Assembly (NCBI GenBank): GCA_005888315.1
Contig: VAWH01000029.1
Span: forward strand, 1 to 51,705
DNA: 51,705 nucleotides
Reading direction: 5' to 3'
From: Actinomycetota bacterium
Lineage (GTDB): Bacteria > Actinomycetota > Thermoleophilia > Gaiellales > Gaiellaceae
Positions 17,279-26,125 of this stretch are shown here, piece after piece. Under the pieces are notes generated by a model, which was not told the DNA's origin, searched no databases, and was given only the letters and a program-made list of their open reading frames with translations. The position numbers were made by a program, and so were the translations under genes. The first letter of the stretch is position 1; each line of letters opens with the position of its first letter.

Positions 17279-20200
17279 CCTCAGCTCGATCTGCCTGATC
17301 GGGTCGGGCCCGATCGTGATCGGCCAGGCCTGCGAGTTCGACTACGCCGGGTCGCAGGCGCTGAAGGTGCTGCGCGAGGACGGCTTCCGGACGATCGTCG
17401 TCAACTCCAACCCAGCGACGATCATGACCGACCCGGGTTTCGCGGACCGCACCTATCTGGAGCCGCTCGACTTCGACGGCGTCGCCGACGTGCTCGGCCG
17501 CGAACGTCCCGACGCACTGCTGCCGACGCTCGGCGGCCAGACGGCCTTGAACCTGGCGATGGAGCTCGCCGACGAGGGCATCCTCGCCGGGCTCGGCGTG
17601 GAGCTGATCGGCGCCGGCCCCGAGGTGATCCGGCGCGCCGAGGACCGCGAGCTTTTCCGCGAGACCGTGCGCTTGGCAGGCCTGAAGGTGCCGGAATCGA
17701 CGATCGTCACCGACCCGGCGGATGTTCCCGTCGACCTGAGCTTTCCGGTCATCCTCAGGCCGGCCTTCACGCTCGGCGGCCACGGCGGAGGTACGGCGCG
17801 ATCCTGGCCGGAGCTTCAGGCGCTCCTCGAGCGAGCGCTGAGCGAGAGTCCGGTGGGCCAGGTCCTGATCGAGGAGAGCCTTCTGGGCTGGGACGAGTTC
17901 GAGCTCGAGGTGATCCGCGACCGCCGCGACAACGTCGTCATCGTCTGCTCGATCGAGAACCTCGACCCGATGGGCGTCCACACGGGCGACTCCGTCACCG
18001 TCGCGCCGCAGATGACACTTTCGGACGAGGCCTACCAGGAGCTGCGCGACGCAGCCGCGGACGTGATCCGCGCCGTCGGAGTCGAGTGCGGCGGCTCCAA
18101 CATCCAATTCGCTCGACATCGCGAAAGCGGCGAGCTGCGCGTGATCGAGATGAATCCGCGCGTCTCGCGCTCATCGGCGCTTGCCTCGAAAGCGACCGGT
18201 TACCCGATCGCCAAGGTCGCCGCCAAACTGGCGGTCGGCTACACGCTCGACGAGATCCCGAACGACCTGACGGGGACGACGCCGGCGAGCTTCGAGCCGA
18301 CGCTCGACTACGTCGTGGTCAAGGCCCCGCGGTTCGCGTTCGAGAAGTTTCCCGGCGCCGAGACCGAGTTGGGCACGCAGATGAAGTCGGTCGGGGAGGC
18401 GATGGGGATCGGGCGCACCTTCACCGAGGCCTTCCTGAAGGCGATCCGCTCGCGCGAGCTCGACGGCGGCGCGGTCACGCCCTGGGAGGCGCTGGACGCG
18501 ATCCCGGTGGGTGTCCATGCCTGGTTTCGGCGCGACTTGGAGTCGGTGACCGCCGCGCTCGCGCGCGTTCATTCCCTCGACGACCTCGTTGCGGACGACT
18601 GGCTGAAGCTGAAGCGCCTCGGCATCTCGGACGCCGACGTCGCCGCCGCCTGCGGCGCGACCGAGGCGGCCGCCCGCGCCCGCCGGCGTGCCTGGGGCGT
18701 CAGGCCGGCCTTCCGCCGAGTCGATTCCTGCGCCGGCGAGGTCGAGGCCGCCTCGAACTACCTCTACTCGACGTGGGGTGAACAAGACGACGCACCGGAT
18801 GAGGCCATGTCCCGCGACCGGGTCCCGGGACATGGCCCGGGACCCGGTCCGGTCGTGATTCTCGGCTCAGGGCCGAACCGGATCGGCCAGGGAATCGAGT
18901 TCGACTACTGCTGCGTCCACGCCGCGAAGACGTTCCGCGAGCTCGGCTACGAGGCGGTGATGGTCAACTGCAACCCCGAAACCGTCTCGACCGACTACGA
19001 CATCTCCGACCGGCTCTACTTCGAGCCGCTCTGCGTCGAAGAGGTGCTCGCGATCTGCGAGCGCGAGCGGCCGGTCGGCGTCGTCACGCAGTTCGGGGGC
19101 CAGACACCGCTGAAGCTCGCGCGGGCGCTCGAGGCGGCCGGCCACCGCGTTCTCGGCACCTCGCCCGAGGCGATCGACCTCGCCGAGGACCGCGAGCGCT
19201 TCGGCGCCCTGCTCGACGGGCTGCAGATCCGCTGCCCGGCCTGGAGCACCGCGACCGAGCCGGACGAGGCGGTCGTCGCCGCGGAGAAGATCGGCTACCC
19301 GGTGCTCGTGCGGCCCTCGTACGTGCTCGGCGGACGGGCGATGCGCGTCTGCTACGGCCCGGAGGAAGTTAGGGCGGCGATGGCGGACGCGACGGGTCGT
19401 GTCCTGCTCGACCGTTTCCTCGAGCAGGCGCTCGAGCTCGACGTCGACGCGCTCTGTGACGGCGAGGACACCTACGTCGCCGCCGTCATGCAGCACGTCG
19501 AGGAAGCCGGCGTCCACTCGGGCGACTCAGCCTGCGTGTTGCCGGCGCCGGCGCTGAGCCCGCTCGAGCGCACGTACGTGGAAGAGGTTGTCCGGGAGCT
19601 GGGCGCCGCGCTCGGCGTTGTCGGCCTCCTCAACGTCCAGCTTGCGATCGCGGAGGGCGACCTTTACGTGCTCGAGGTCAACCCGCGCGCCTCTCGAACC
19701 GTGCCATTCGCGAGCAAGGCGAGCGGGATCAACCTCGTCGCTGCTGCGTGTCGGCTCGCGGCGGGCGCGAACCTCGCCGACCTCGACCTGCCTGCCGACC
19801 CGACGCCCGCGCAGGTCAGCGTCAAAGCCGCTGTGCTCCCGTTCGCGCGATTTCCCGGCGCCGATCCGGTGCTCGGGCCCGAGATGAGGGCGACGGGCGA
19901 GGTGATGGCGACGGCCGCCGACTTCCCGACCGCCTTCGCGAAGGCAGAGCGCGCGGCAGGCCGGGCCCTGCCGGGCGGCGGGACGGCGTTCATCTCCGTC
20001 TGCGACGCCCACAAAGAGGCGATCGTCCCGGTTGCGCACGCCCTCGTGGGGCTCGGCTTCGAGCTCGTCGCGACCGCGGGGACGGCGCACGTCCTCGCGG
20101 CCGCAGGGCTCGCCGTCGAGTACGTGCGGAAGGTGACCGAGCCGGGGGCGGGGCCGACCGTCGTCGATCTCGTCCGCCGTGGACGCTGCGACCTCGTCGT

Positions 20201-20387
20201 CAACACTCCGCAGGGCTCGGGCGCCCGAACGGACGGTTATCTGATCCGCGAGGCTGCGCTCGTCGCCCGCGTTCCGTGCATCACGACGATCCCGGGTGCC
20301 GCGGCGGCGGTGGAGGCGATCGCGCATGCGCAACCCGAGATCTCCGTCTCTCTCCAGGAGCGAATCAGTGCAGCGCGCGCAAGTTGA
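17262..20387 (+). CDS. carB: Carbamoyl-phosphate synthase large subunit
   Basis: This is a two-lobed ATP-grasp synthetase of 1041 residues. Each half starts with a GSGP(I/N)-x-IGQ(A/G) motif ([20 protein letters not shown] and [19 protein letters not shown]). The C-terminal MGS-like allosteric domain carries [13 protein letters not shown] and VVNTPQG. The join between halves, near residues 505-530, holds a short spacer rich in Asp, Pro and Gly. I chose ATG 17262, six bases after GGAGG, giving a 17-nt overlap with carA; a frame from 17220 is open but has no support. Confidence 0.97.
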   Translation: MPRRRDLSSICLIGSGPIVIGQACEFDYAGSQALKVLREDGFRTIVVNSNPATIMTDPGFADRTYLEPLDFDGVADVLGRERPDALLPTLGGQTALNLAMELADEGILAGLGVELIGAGPEVIRRAEDRELFRETVRLAGLKVPESTIVTDPADVPVDLSFPVILRPAFTLGGHGGGTARSWPELQALLERALSESPVGQVLIEESLLGWDEFELEVIRDRRDNVVIVCSIENLDPMGVHTGDSVTVAPQMTLSDEAYQELRDAAADVIRAVGVECGGSNIQFARHRESGELRVIEMNPRVSRSSALASKATGYPIAKVAAKLAVGYTLDEIPNDLTGTTPASFEPTLDYVVVKAPRFAFEKFPGAETELGTQMKSVGEAMGIGRTFTEAFLKAIRSRELDGGAVTPWEALDAIPVGVHAWFRRDLESVTAALARVHSLDDLVADDWLKLKRLGISDADVAAACGATEAAARARRRAWGVRPAFRRVDSCAGEVEAASNYLYSTWGEQDDAPDEAMSRDRVPGHGPGPGPVVILGSGPNRIGQGIEFDYCCVHAAKTFRELGYEAVMVNCNPETVSTDYDISDRLYFEPLCVEEVLAICERERPVGVVTQFGGQTPLKLARALEAAGHRVLGTSPEAIDLAEDRERFGALLDGLQIRCPAWSTATEPDEAVVAAEKIGYPVLVRPSYVLGGRAMRVCYGPEEVRAAMADATGRVLLDRFLEQALELDVDALCDGEDTYVAAVMQHVEEAGVHSGDSACVLPAPALSPLERTYVEEVVRELGAALGVVGLLNVQLAIAEGDLYVLEVNPRASRTVPFASKASGINLVAAACRLAAGANLADLDLPADPTPAQVSVKAAVLPFARFPGADPVLGPEMRATGEVMATAADFPTAFAKAERAAGRALPGGGTAFISVCDAHKEAIVPVAHALVGLGFELVATAGTAHVLAAAGLAVEYVRKVTEPGAGPTVVDLVRRGRCDLVVNTPQGSGARTDGYLIREAALVARVPCITTIPGAAAAVEAIAHAQPEISVSLQERISAARAS

Positions 20388-21039
20388 GGTAACCGGGTCC
20401 GAGCAGGTCGGGCCCTACACGCTCCTCCACGTGGCGCGCGGCGGCCTCGACCCCGGCATTCCCGGCCAGTTCTTCATGCTCGAGGCGCCGGGTCGGCCGC
20501 TGCCGCGACCGATGAGCCTCTGCCTGGCGCCTCCGGGCGAGCTCGCTTTCCTGATCGACGCGATCGGCTCCGGCACGCGGGCGCTCTGCGCCTTGCAGCC
20601 CGGCGACGAGCTCGCGATCCTCGGCCCGCTCGGCAACGGCTATCGCCTCGACGTCGAGCGACCGCTGCTCGTCGGCGGCGGGATCGGCGTCGCGCCGCTG
20701 CCGTATCTCTCCGAGTCGCTCGGCCGCCCGCCCGCGGTCCTCGGCTTCCGGAGCGAGGGGCACGCCGAGGCCGCGCGCCTCGTTCCAAACGCGGAGGTCG
20801 TGATCGAGCCGACCTACGTCACGGCGGCGATTCCCGCGGGCCACGACGTGCTCGCCTGCGGTCCGGAGCCGATGCTCGCTGCGGTTGCGCTCCTCGAACC
20901 GGGCGCCCAGCTCGCGTGGGAAGCGCCGATGGCGTGTGGCTACGGCGCCTGCTACGGCTGCGCGGTCGAGCTCGACGGCGAGCTCAAACGGCTTTGCGTC
21001 GAGGGGCCTGTACTTCCCGCGGAGGCGATTGCTGCGTGA
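20368..21039 (+). CDS. pyrK: Dihydroorotate dehydrogenase B, electron-transfer subunit
   Basis: The 223-residue protein has an FAD-binding barrel ([10 protein letters not shown]), an NAD-binding segment ([15 protein letters not shown]), and a C-terminal [2Fe-2S] set C190, C195, C198, C210 (CGYGACYGC...LC). It passes electrons from PyrD to NAD+. The start GTG 20368 follows AGGAG by 7 nt and lies 20 nt inside carB. Confidence 0.93.
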   Translation: MQRAQVEVTGSEQVGPYTLLHVARGGLDPGIPGQFFMLEAPGRPLPRPMSLCLAPPGELAFLIDAIGSGTRALCALQPGDELAILGPLGNGYRLDVERPLLVGGGIGVAPLPYLSESLGRPPAVLGFRSEGHAEAARLVPNAEVVIEPTYVTAAIPAGHDVLACGPEPMLAAVALLEPGAQLAWEAPMACGYGACYGCAVELDGELKRLCVEGPVLPAEAIAA

Positions 21040-21926
21040 TGATCCTGAACGCATCGGGCTGCCTCGACGCCCTGACGGCGCCGACGATCGCGCGCTCCCT
21101 CGATGCCTTCGTGACCAAGACCGTGACGCCGCTGCCGCGTGAGGGCAACGCACCCCCGCGGATTGCGGAGGTCGAGCACGGGATGTTGAACTCGATCGGG
21201 CTCGCAAACCCCGGGATCGACCGCTTCCTGTCGCACACCTTGCCCCGGCTTGGCGAGCTCGGCGTGCAGGTCTGGGTCTCGGTCGGCGGCTTCGCGACCG
21301 CTGACTACGCCGATCTCTGCGACCGTCTCGACGATCGTCCCGAAGTGGCGGTCATCGAGCTGAACGTGTCCTGCCCGAATGTCGACGACGTCCCGGCCAG
21401 CGTGGGGGAGATCGTGGGCGCCGCCCGGGCCGCGACCCGAAAACCGCTGTACACGAAGCTTTCGCCGGCGACCGCGGACATCGCCGAGGTCGCGCTGGCG
21501 GCGCAAAAGGCCGGCACCGATGGGCTCTCGATGGTCAACACGATCCTCGGCTTGGCCCTCGACGGGCGGACGTTGCGGCCGTGTCTCTCCCGCGGCGCCG
21601 GTGGTCTCTCCGGCCCGGCGCTGAAGCCGATCGCGCTTGCAGCCGTCTATGCCTGCTATGCGGCGACCGGCCTGCCGATCGTCGGTATGGGCGGCATCAC
21701 TTCCGGTCGAGACGCGCTCGAGTTCGTTGCGGCAGGAGCTCCGAGTGTCGCGCTCGGCACGATTCTGTTCTCGGACCCGACCGCTCCCGGCCGGATTCGA
21801 GTCGAGCTTGCAAATGAGATCGGCCAGCTTGGCGTTGGCGAGCTTGACAACGTGATCGGCCTCGCCCATGCCAAACCGCCCGGGCCTTCTGAGATCTCAT
21901 CGCGTACCGCTGCGGTGTCAGGCTAG
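21036..21926 (+). CDS. pyrD: Dihydroorotate dehydrogenase, class 1B catalytic subunit
   Basis: The FMN-dependent TIM barrel of about 296 residues shows the class 1 signatures: LNSIGLANPG, the active-site cysteine in ELNVSCPNVDD, NTILGL, GGLSGPALKPIAL and GMGGITSGRDALEF. With pyrK beside it this is the NAD-linked 1B enzyme, not the quinone-linked class 2 type common in mycobacteria. The start may be GTG 21036 or ATG 21039; both overlap the pyrK stop. It is the last pyr gene; pyrF and pyrE are absent from the window. Confidence 0.94.
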   Translation: MMILNASGCLDALTAPTIARSLDAFVTKTVTPLPREGNAPPRIAEVEHGMLNSIGLANPGIDRFLSHTLPRLGELGVQVWVSVGGFATADYADLCDRLDDRPEVAVIELNVSCPNVDDVPASVGEIVGAARAATRKPLYTKLSPATADIAEVALAAQKAGTDGLSMVNTILGLALDGRTLRPCLSRGAGGLSGPALKPIALAAVYACYAATGLPIVGMGGITSGRDALEFVAAGAPSVALGTILFSDPTAPGRIRVELANEIGQLGVGELDNVIGLAHAKPPGPSEISSRTAAVSG

Positions 21927-21960
21927 GAAACATCCTGCAAATCGGCATTTTTCTCCGCGG

Positions 21961-21988
21961 TTGACGGCTTCGCCCTACTTGTTAGTAT
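21961..21988 (+). promoter_or_regulatory. Promoter of mihF
   Basis: TTGACG (21961-21966), 16 nt, TAGTAT (21983-21988). Transcription would begin near 21995, only about 5 nt before TTG 22000. It separates the pyr operon from the mihF-gmk unit. Confidence 0.65.
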
Positions 21989-21999
21989 GCGGCGTTCTC

Positions 22000-22329
22000 T
22001 TGCCAGCGCTCAAGACCCAGGCTCAGGCACCCCTCCGCTCGCTCGACCAGCGAATGGAAGCGCTCAAGCGAGCGAACGACATTCGCGTCCGCAGGGCGCA
22101 GCTGAAGAAGGACCTCAAAACCGGCTCCGCCACCATCGAGGACGTCCTCCGCCATCCGCCGGAGTACGTCTCGACGGCCAAGGTCTTCGACATCCTGATG
22201 GCCGTGCCGAAGTTCGGCCGCGTCAAGGCCGCCCGGTTCCTGAACCAGTGCCGGATCAGCCAGTCGAAGACCGTTGGAGGGCTGTCTGAGCGCCAGCGCG
22301 CCGAGCTCATCGGGCTCTTCAACAGGTAA
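22000..22329 (+). CDS. mihF: Actinobacterial integration host factor
   Basis: The basic helical protein matches mIHF. RRAQLKKDLKTG, a VFDILMAVPKFGRVKAARFL helix-turn-helix-like segment and LSERQRAELIGLF line up with the mycobacterial protein. It is a DNA-binding nucleoid protein with a role in phage integration and chromosome organisation. I favour TTG 22000 (109 aa) because the aligned family start (LRSLDQR) precedes ATG 22054. It would be nearly leaderless. Confidence 0.88.
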   Translation: MPALKTQAQAPLRSLDQRMEALKRANDIRVRRAQLKKDLKTGSATIEDVLRHPPEYVSTAKVFDILMAVPKFGRVKAARFLNQCRISQSKTVGGLSERQRAELIGLFNR

Positions 22330-22906
22330 GCGCCCTCCCGTTTTCGTCATCACCGGCACGTCCGGCGAGGGGAAGAGCACCCTTGCGCGGCTGCTGCTCG
22401 AACGCGTTCCGGAGCTGGCGCTGGCCATCTCGGCGACGACCCGCGCGCGCCGGCCCGAGGAGCAGGAGGACCGCGAGTACTACTTCTGGCCGGACGAGAA
22501 GTTCGACCGGAAGCTCGCCGAGGATGCGTTCCTCGAGTATGTACGCCTTCCGTGGGGCGAGGGGCGGCGCTCGGGGACGTTGTGGTCGGAGATCGAGCGG
22601 ATCACGGGCAGCGGCCGGCCGGTCTTGCTCGAGCTCGAGACCGGCGGCGCGCTCGCAGTACGCGATCGCGTCCCCGGCAGCGTCACGATCTTCATCACGG
22701 CGCCGAACCGCGAGGAGCTCGAACGGCGCCTTCGCGCACGCGGCACCGAAAGCGAGGGCGAGATCGAGGAACGGCTCGCCCAGGCGCTCGAGCAGAGCAA
22801 GCTGGCCGACGAGTTCTCCTACACGGTCGTCAACGACCAGCTGGAGCGCGCAATCGACGAGCTCGAGGTCATCGTCAAAAGAGAGATTGCCACAGCGCGC
22901 GCCTAA
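22274..22906 (+). CDS. gmk: Guanylate kinase, slightly divergent
   Basis: P-loop GTSGEGKST (28-36), the ISATTRARRPEEQEDREYYF segment and a lid RLRARGTESEGEIEERL identify guanylate kinase (GMP to GDP). Two usual motifs differ: the GNxYGT loop reads WGEGRRSGTLWSE, and the (L)EIDxQGA strand reads LELETGGA. The start is unclear. TTG 22274 is given, overlapping mihF by 56 nt. CTG 22286 has a better-placed GGAGGG (22276-22281), and no ATG or GTG is available. Its last codons lie in the tandem duplication. Confidence 0.88.
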   Translation: MEGCLSASAPSSSGSSTGKRPPVFVITGTSGEGKSTLARLLLERVPELALAISATTRARRPEEQEDREYYFWPDEKFDRKLAEDAFLEYVRLPWGEGRRSGTLWSEIERITGSGRPVLLELETGGALAVRDRVPGSVTIFITAPNREELERRLRARGTESEGEIEERLAQALEQSKLADEFSYTVVNDQLERAIDELEVIVKREIATARA

Positions 22907-23120
22907 AGCTTCGAGACGTCCGCTTGCCCTATCCCCTGGTTTATCCGGCCGCACGGGCAAAGCCCGCACGGCCTTTTCAACGGCACCGCAAGCGGCGCCT
23001 CGGGCTGCGCGCGCCTAAAGCTTCGAGACGTTCGTTTGCCCTAAGCCCTGGTTTATCCGGCCGCGCGGGCAAAGCCCGCACGGCCTTTTCAACGGCACCG
23101 CAAGCGGCGCCTCGGGCTGC
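22895..23120 (+). repeat. 112-bp tandem duplication carrying repeat copies E1 and E2
   Basis: Units 22895-23006 and 23007-23118 differ at only 5 of 112 positions. Each begins with the last codons and stop of gmk (GCGCGCCTAA) and contains one two-hairpin element: CCTGGTTTAT, hairpin 1 with arms around CGGGC-AAA-GCCCG and a TTTT tail, then the GGCACCGC AA GCGGCGCC hairpin. Elements lie at 22935-22999 and 23047-23111. Together they form a double terminator-like block between gmk and rpoZ. Confidence 0.93.
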
Positions 23121-23123
23121 AGG

Positions 23124-23129
23124 TACCAT
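23124..23129 (+). promoter_or_regulatory. -10 box for rpoZ
   Basis: TACCAT ends 9 nt before the rpoZ ATG (23139), with no Shine-Dalgarno between. The -35 region would fall on the end of repeat copy E2. Confidence 0.45.
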
Positions 23130-23138
23130 CCCCGGGCC

Positions 23139-23369
23139 ATGATTCATCCCCGCATCGACGAACTGCTGGACAACGTGGACTCGCGTTACGCCCTCGTGAT
23201 CGTGGCCGCGAAGCGCGCCCGGCAGATCAACAACTACCACCACCAGCTCGGCGAAGGCACGTTCGACCAGTTCCTGCCCCCGCTCATCGAGTCGCGCTCG
23301 AAGAACTACCTGACGATGGCGCTCGAAGAGACCGCAGAGGGCAAGATCAAGTACGCCTACAAGAAGTAA
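23139..23369 (+). CDS. rpoZ: RNA polymerase omega subunit
   Basis: The 76-residue protein has the omega core SRYALVIVAAKRARQIN and a C-terminal ALEETAEGKIKY, and aids assembly of beta prime into RNA polymerase. It keeps the gmk-rpoZ-coaBC order but is separated from coaBC by a reverse cupredoxin gene. Confidence 0.95.
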   Translation: MIHPRIDELLDNVDSRYALVIVAAKRARQINNYHHQLGEGTFDQFLPPLIESRSKNYLTMALEETAEGKIKYAYKK

Positions 23370-23387
23370 GGCATAGGAAGGCGGGCG

Positions 23388-23407
23388 GAGGGAGCCGTGG
23401 CTCCCTC
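23388..23407 (+). terminator. Hairpin between convergent rpoZ and cupredoxin genes
   Basis: GAGGGAGCC GT GGCTCCCTC is a perfect 9-bp stem with a 2-nt closing gap. It lacks a T tract on either side but sits exactly between two converging genes and could serve both. Confidence 0.55.
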
Positions 23408-23424
23408 GCGTCCGGTGGCTTCTT

Positions 23425-23799
23425 CTACTTGACGGTGAAGAAGCCGAACATCGTCGACTCGTGGATGGAGCAGTAGTACTTCCACTTGCCGCGCTTCAGC
23501 GTGACGATCGCCGTCTTCGAGCCGGTGAAAGCGGTGCCGGTCAAGTGCTTCTCGATCTTCCCGCCAATCTCTCGCTCGAGCGTGAAGTTGTGGAACGAGG
23601 ACTTGTCCGAGATCACGAACTTGTACGTGCCGGCCCGCAAGGACCTGACTTTGACGCCGCTCTTCATCAGCTTGATCGTGAACCCCGGGCCCACGGTTCC
23701 GACCAGCTTGGGCGTCGACCGAGCCTGACTGAAGGCCGTTCCGGCAACGGCGAGCGCCGCTGCGATTCCTGCCAGTGGTACGAGAAGTCGTCGAGACAT
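23425..23799 (-). CDS. Secreted cupredoxin (plastocyanin-like)
   Basis: A signal peptide (MSRRLLVPLAGIAAALAVAGTAFSQA) precedes a single blue-copper domain of about 98 residues. The type 1 copper ligands are visible: His in SSFHNFTLE and Cys/His/Met in YYCSIHESTMFGFF. It probably shuttles electrons outside the membrane. It lies alone on the minus strand between rpoZ and coaBC. Confidence 0.85.
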   Translation of the reverse strand: MSRRLLVPLAGIAAALAVAGTAFSQARSTPKLVGTVGPGFTIKLMKSGVKVRSLRAGTYKFVISDKSSFHNFTLEREIGGKIEKHLTGTAFTGSKTAIVTLKRGKWKYYCSIHESTMFGFFTVK

Positions 23800-23893
23800 T
23801 GCTCTCCTTGGGCTCGCGGAATTGACCTCCCCAGTACGGAAGCGACCCGCAGCCGGTTTTCGCTTCAGACCGCTATCGCGGTCGGCCCATGTA

Positions 23894-23930
23894 GAAAAGG
23901 CGACCTTTTCCAGCGCCTGGCGGGCAGAAT
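23894..23930 (+). promoter_or_regulatory. Inverted repeat and -10 box upstream of coaBC
   Basis: GAAAAGG CGA CCTTTTC (23894-23910) is a perfect 7-bp inverted repeat. CAGAAT (23925-23930) is a possible -10 box 6 nt before the coaBC ATG. The repeat would lie in the spacer region, where an operator is plausible. No regulator is identified. Confidence 0.4.
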
Positions 23931-23936
23931 GCCTGC

Positions 23937-25091
23937 ATGGCCCGCGTTCTCCTCGGCATCACAGGCGGAATCGCGGCCTACAAGGCGGCCGAGCTCGCGC
24001 GGCTGCTCGTCAAGGCGGGGCACGAGGTGACGCCGATTCTCACGCCGGAGGCCGAGACCTTCATTGCCGCCAAGACCTTCGAGGCGCTTGCCAGGCGCGA
24101 AGCGCCCCGCGAGCTCTACCCGCATCTCGTCCACGCGGACTTGCTAGCCGTCGCGCCGCTCTCGGCGAACACGCTCGCGAAGCTGGCGCACGGGCTCGCT
24201 GACAACGTCCTCACCCAGACCGTGCTTGCTTTTGACGGGCCGGTGCTCGCCGCGCCGGCGATGAACCCGCGGATGTGGGCTCACCGGGCGACTCGCGAGA
24301 ACGTGGCGAAGCTGCGAGAGCGCGGCATCGTCCTGGTCGGCCCCGACGAAGGCGAGCTGGCCGAGGGCGAGTGGGGGGTCGGCCGGATGAGCGAGCCGGA
24401 AGAGATCTTCGCGCGGGTGGAGGCTGTGCTCGCCCGGCGCGACCAGCTCGCGGGCAGGCGCGTGCTCGTCAGCGCCGGCGGGACGCGGGAGCCGCTCGAC
24501 GCCGTCCGCTTCCTCGGCAACCGCTCCTCGGGCCGGATGGGCGTCGCACTGGCCGAGGAAGCGAGGCTTCGGGGCGCCGAGGTGACGCTCGTCGCGGCGA
24601 ATCTCTCGGTGCCGCCCCCCGGCAGGGTCGAGCTTGTGCCGGCGCCGACGGCGGCTGAGCTGGAGCGGGAGGTGCTCGCCAGGGCGGATGCCGACGTCGT
24701 CGTGATGGCGGCCGCGGTCGCCGACTACCGCCCGGCGGAGCCGAGCGCCGAGAAGCGGCCGAAGCACGCCGAGCCGTGGGTCGTAACGCTCGAGCCGACG
24801 AGCGACGTTCTCGCGCAGCTCGGCGCCAAGAGGTGGCACGGCCAGGTGCTGGTCGGCTTTGCCGCCGACCGGGGCGAGACGGGCCTCGCGCGGGCGCGCG
24901 AGAAGCTGGCGGCAAAGAAGTCCGACCTGATCGTCTTCAACGACGTCTCAAGAGAAGACATCGGTTTCGACGCGAGCGAGAACGAGGTCGTGCTGGTCAC
25001 CGCAACGGGGGAGCGGCGGATCCCGAAGGCGCCGAAGGAGCGAATTGCAACGGAGATCCTCGACGAGGTCGTGAAGCTGGTGACGAAGTAG
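23937..25091 (+). CDS. coaBC: Phosphopantothenoylcysteine decarboxylase / synthase
   Basis: The bifunctional coenzyme A enzyme has 384 residues. The CoaC flavoprotein half (1-180) has GITGGIAAYKA, APLSANTLAKLAHGLADN and AMNPRMW. The CoaB half (about 190-384) has VSAGGTREPLDAVRFLGNRSSG and MAAAVADYRP. The segment that normally holds the CoaC catalytic cysteine (ACGxxGxGR in E. coli) reads AEGEWGVGRM, with no cysteine. The region before VHADLLAVAP is also a few residues shorter than usual. Confidence 0.93.
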   Translation: MARVLLGITGGIAAYKAAELARLLVKAGHEVTPILTPEAETFIAAKTFEALARREAPRELYPHLVHADLLAVAPLSANTLAKLAHGLADNVLTQTVLAFDGPVLAAPAMNPRMWAHRATRENVAKLRERGIVLVGPDEGELAEGEWGVGRMSEPEEIFARVEAVLARRDQLAGRRVLVSAGGTREPLDAVRFLGNRSSGRMGVALAEEARLRGAEVTLVAANLSVPPPGRVELVPAPTAAELEREVLARADADVVVMAAAVADYRPAEPSAEKRPKHAEPWVVTLEPTSDVLAQLGAKRWHGQVLVGFAADRGETGLARAREKLAAKKSDLIVFNDVSREDIGFDASENEVVLVTATGERRIPKAPKERIATEILDEVVKLVTK

Positions 25092-25159
25092 GTGCCCCAT
25101 CCAGCAATACATGCCTGCTTCTTGCCCGAAACTGGGCGGCATTACCGGAAGGGGCACTA

Positions 25160-26125
25160 ATGGACGATCCGCTGCGGAGCGCCGCAACCCGGATCGGCTC
25201 CGACGAGTCGATCGGTCGCATCGTCGCGAACCTCGCCGGCGTCGTACACGCGCCGGCCGAGACGCTGCAGTTGACCGTTCTCTCCCTGCTGGCCGAGGGC
25301 CACCTGATCATCGAGGACCTGCCGGGAGTGGGCAAAACGACGCTCGCGAAAGCGTTGGCCCGGTCGATCGACTGCTCCTTCTCGCGTCTGCAGTTCACGC
25401 CCGACCTGCTCCCGTCGGATGTGACCGGCGTCAACGTCTTCAACCAGCGTTCGAACGAGTTCGAGTTCCGGCCGGGGCCGGTCTTCGCCAACCTACTGCT
25501 CGTCGACGAGATCAACCGGGCGTCGCCGAAAACCCAGGCGGCGCTGCTCGAGTGCATGCAGGAGGACCAGGTCACCGTCGACGGCCATTCCTATGCGCTC
25601 GTGCGGCCGTTCATGGTGATCGCGACCCAGAACCCCGTCGAGTACGAGGGCACGTATCCACTGCCGGAGGCCCAGCTCGACCGGTTCACGATGCGGCTTG
25701 CGATCGGTTATCCGCCACTGTCCGACGAGGCGCGGATGCTGACCGAGCAGACCGTCGATCCGCCGCTGGAGACCCTCGAACCCGTGGCGACGGGCGGCGA
25801 GGTCCTCGAGCTGATCGACCAGGCTCGCGGGATCTTCGTCGAGGAGAGCCTCAACCGGTACGTCGTCGCGCTGCTGCGGCAGACCCGCCAGGACGAGCGC
25901 CTCTACGTGGGCGCGAGCCCGCGCGCCGGGATCGCGCTGCTGCGGGTCGCCAAGGCGAAGGCGCTCGCCGCCGGGCGGGAGTTCGTCGAGCCCGACGACG
26001 TCAAGGCGGTCGCCGAACCTGTGCTCGCGCACCGGCTGATGCTCGCTCCCGAGGCGCGCTCCGCCGGCGTCACTCCCGGCGAGCTCGTCCGCGACGCGCT
26101 CGAGCACACGCCCGTCCCCGTATGA
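25160..26125 (+). CDS. MoxR-family AAA+ ATPase
   Basis: The 321-residue protein has Walker A LPGVGKTTLA (54-63), Walker B LLLVDEINRASPKTQAALLE, sensor 1 IATQNPVEYEGTYPLPEAQLDRF and a C-terminal lid. MoxR proteins act as chaperone-like ATPases, usually with the DUF58 and transglutaminase proteins encoded next to them, as here. ATG 25160 follows GGAAGGGG. Its stop overlaps the DUF58 start (ATGA). Confidence 0.92.
   Translation: MDDPLRSAATRIGSDESIGRIVANLAGVVHAPAETLQLTVLSLLAEGHLIIEDLPGVGKTTLAKALARSIDCSFSRLQFTPDLLPSDVTGVNVFNQRSNEFEFRPGPVFANLLLVDEINRASPKTQAALLECMQEDQVTVDGHSYALVRPFMVIATQNPVEYEGTYPLPEAQLDRFTMRLAIGYPPLSDEARMLTEQTVDPPLETLEPVATGGEVLELIDQARGIFVEESLNRYVVALLRQTRQDERLYVGASPRAGIALLRVAKAKALAAGREFVEPDDVKAVAEPVLAHRLMLAPEARSAGVTPGELVRDALEHTPVPV

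Noticed and set aside
22895-23120. CRISPR array
   Set aside because: Only two long units in direct tandem without spacers; it is a duplication of an intergenic segment.
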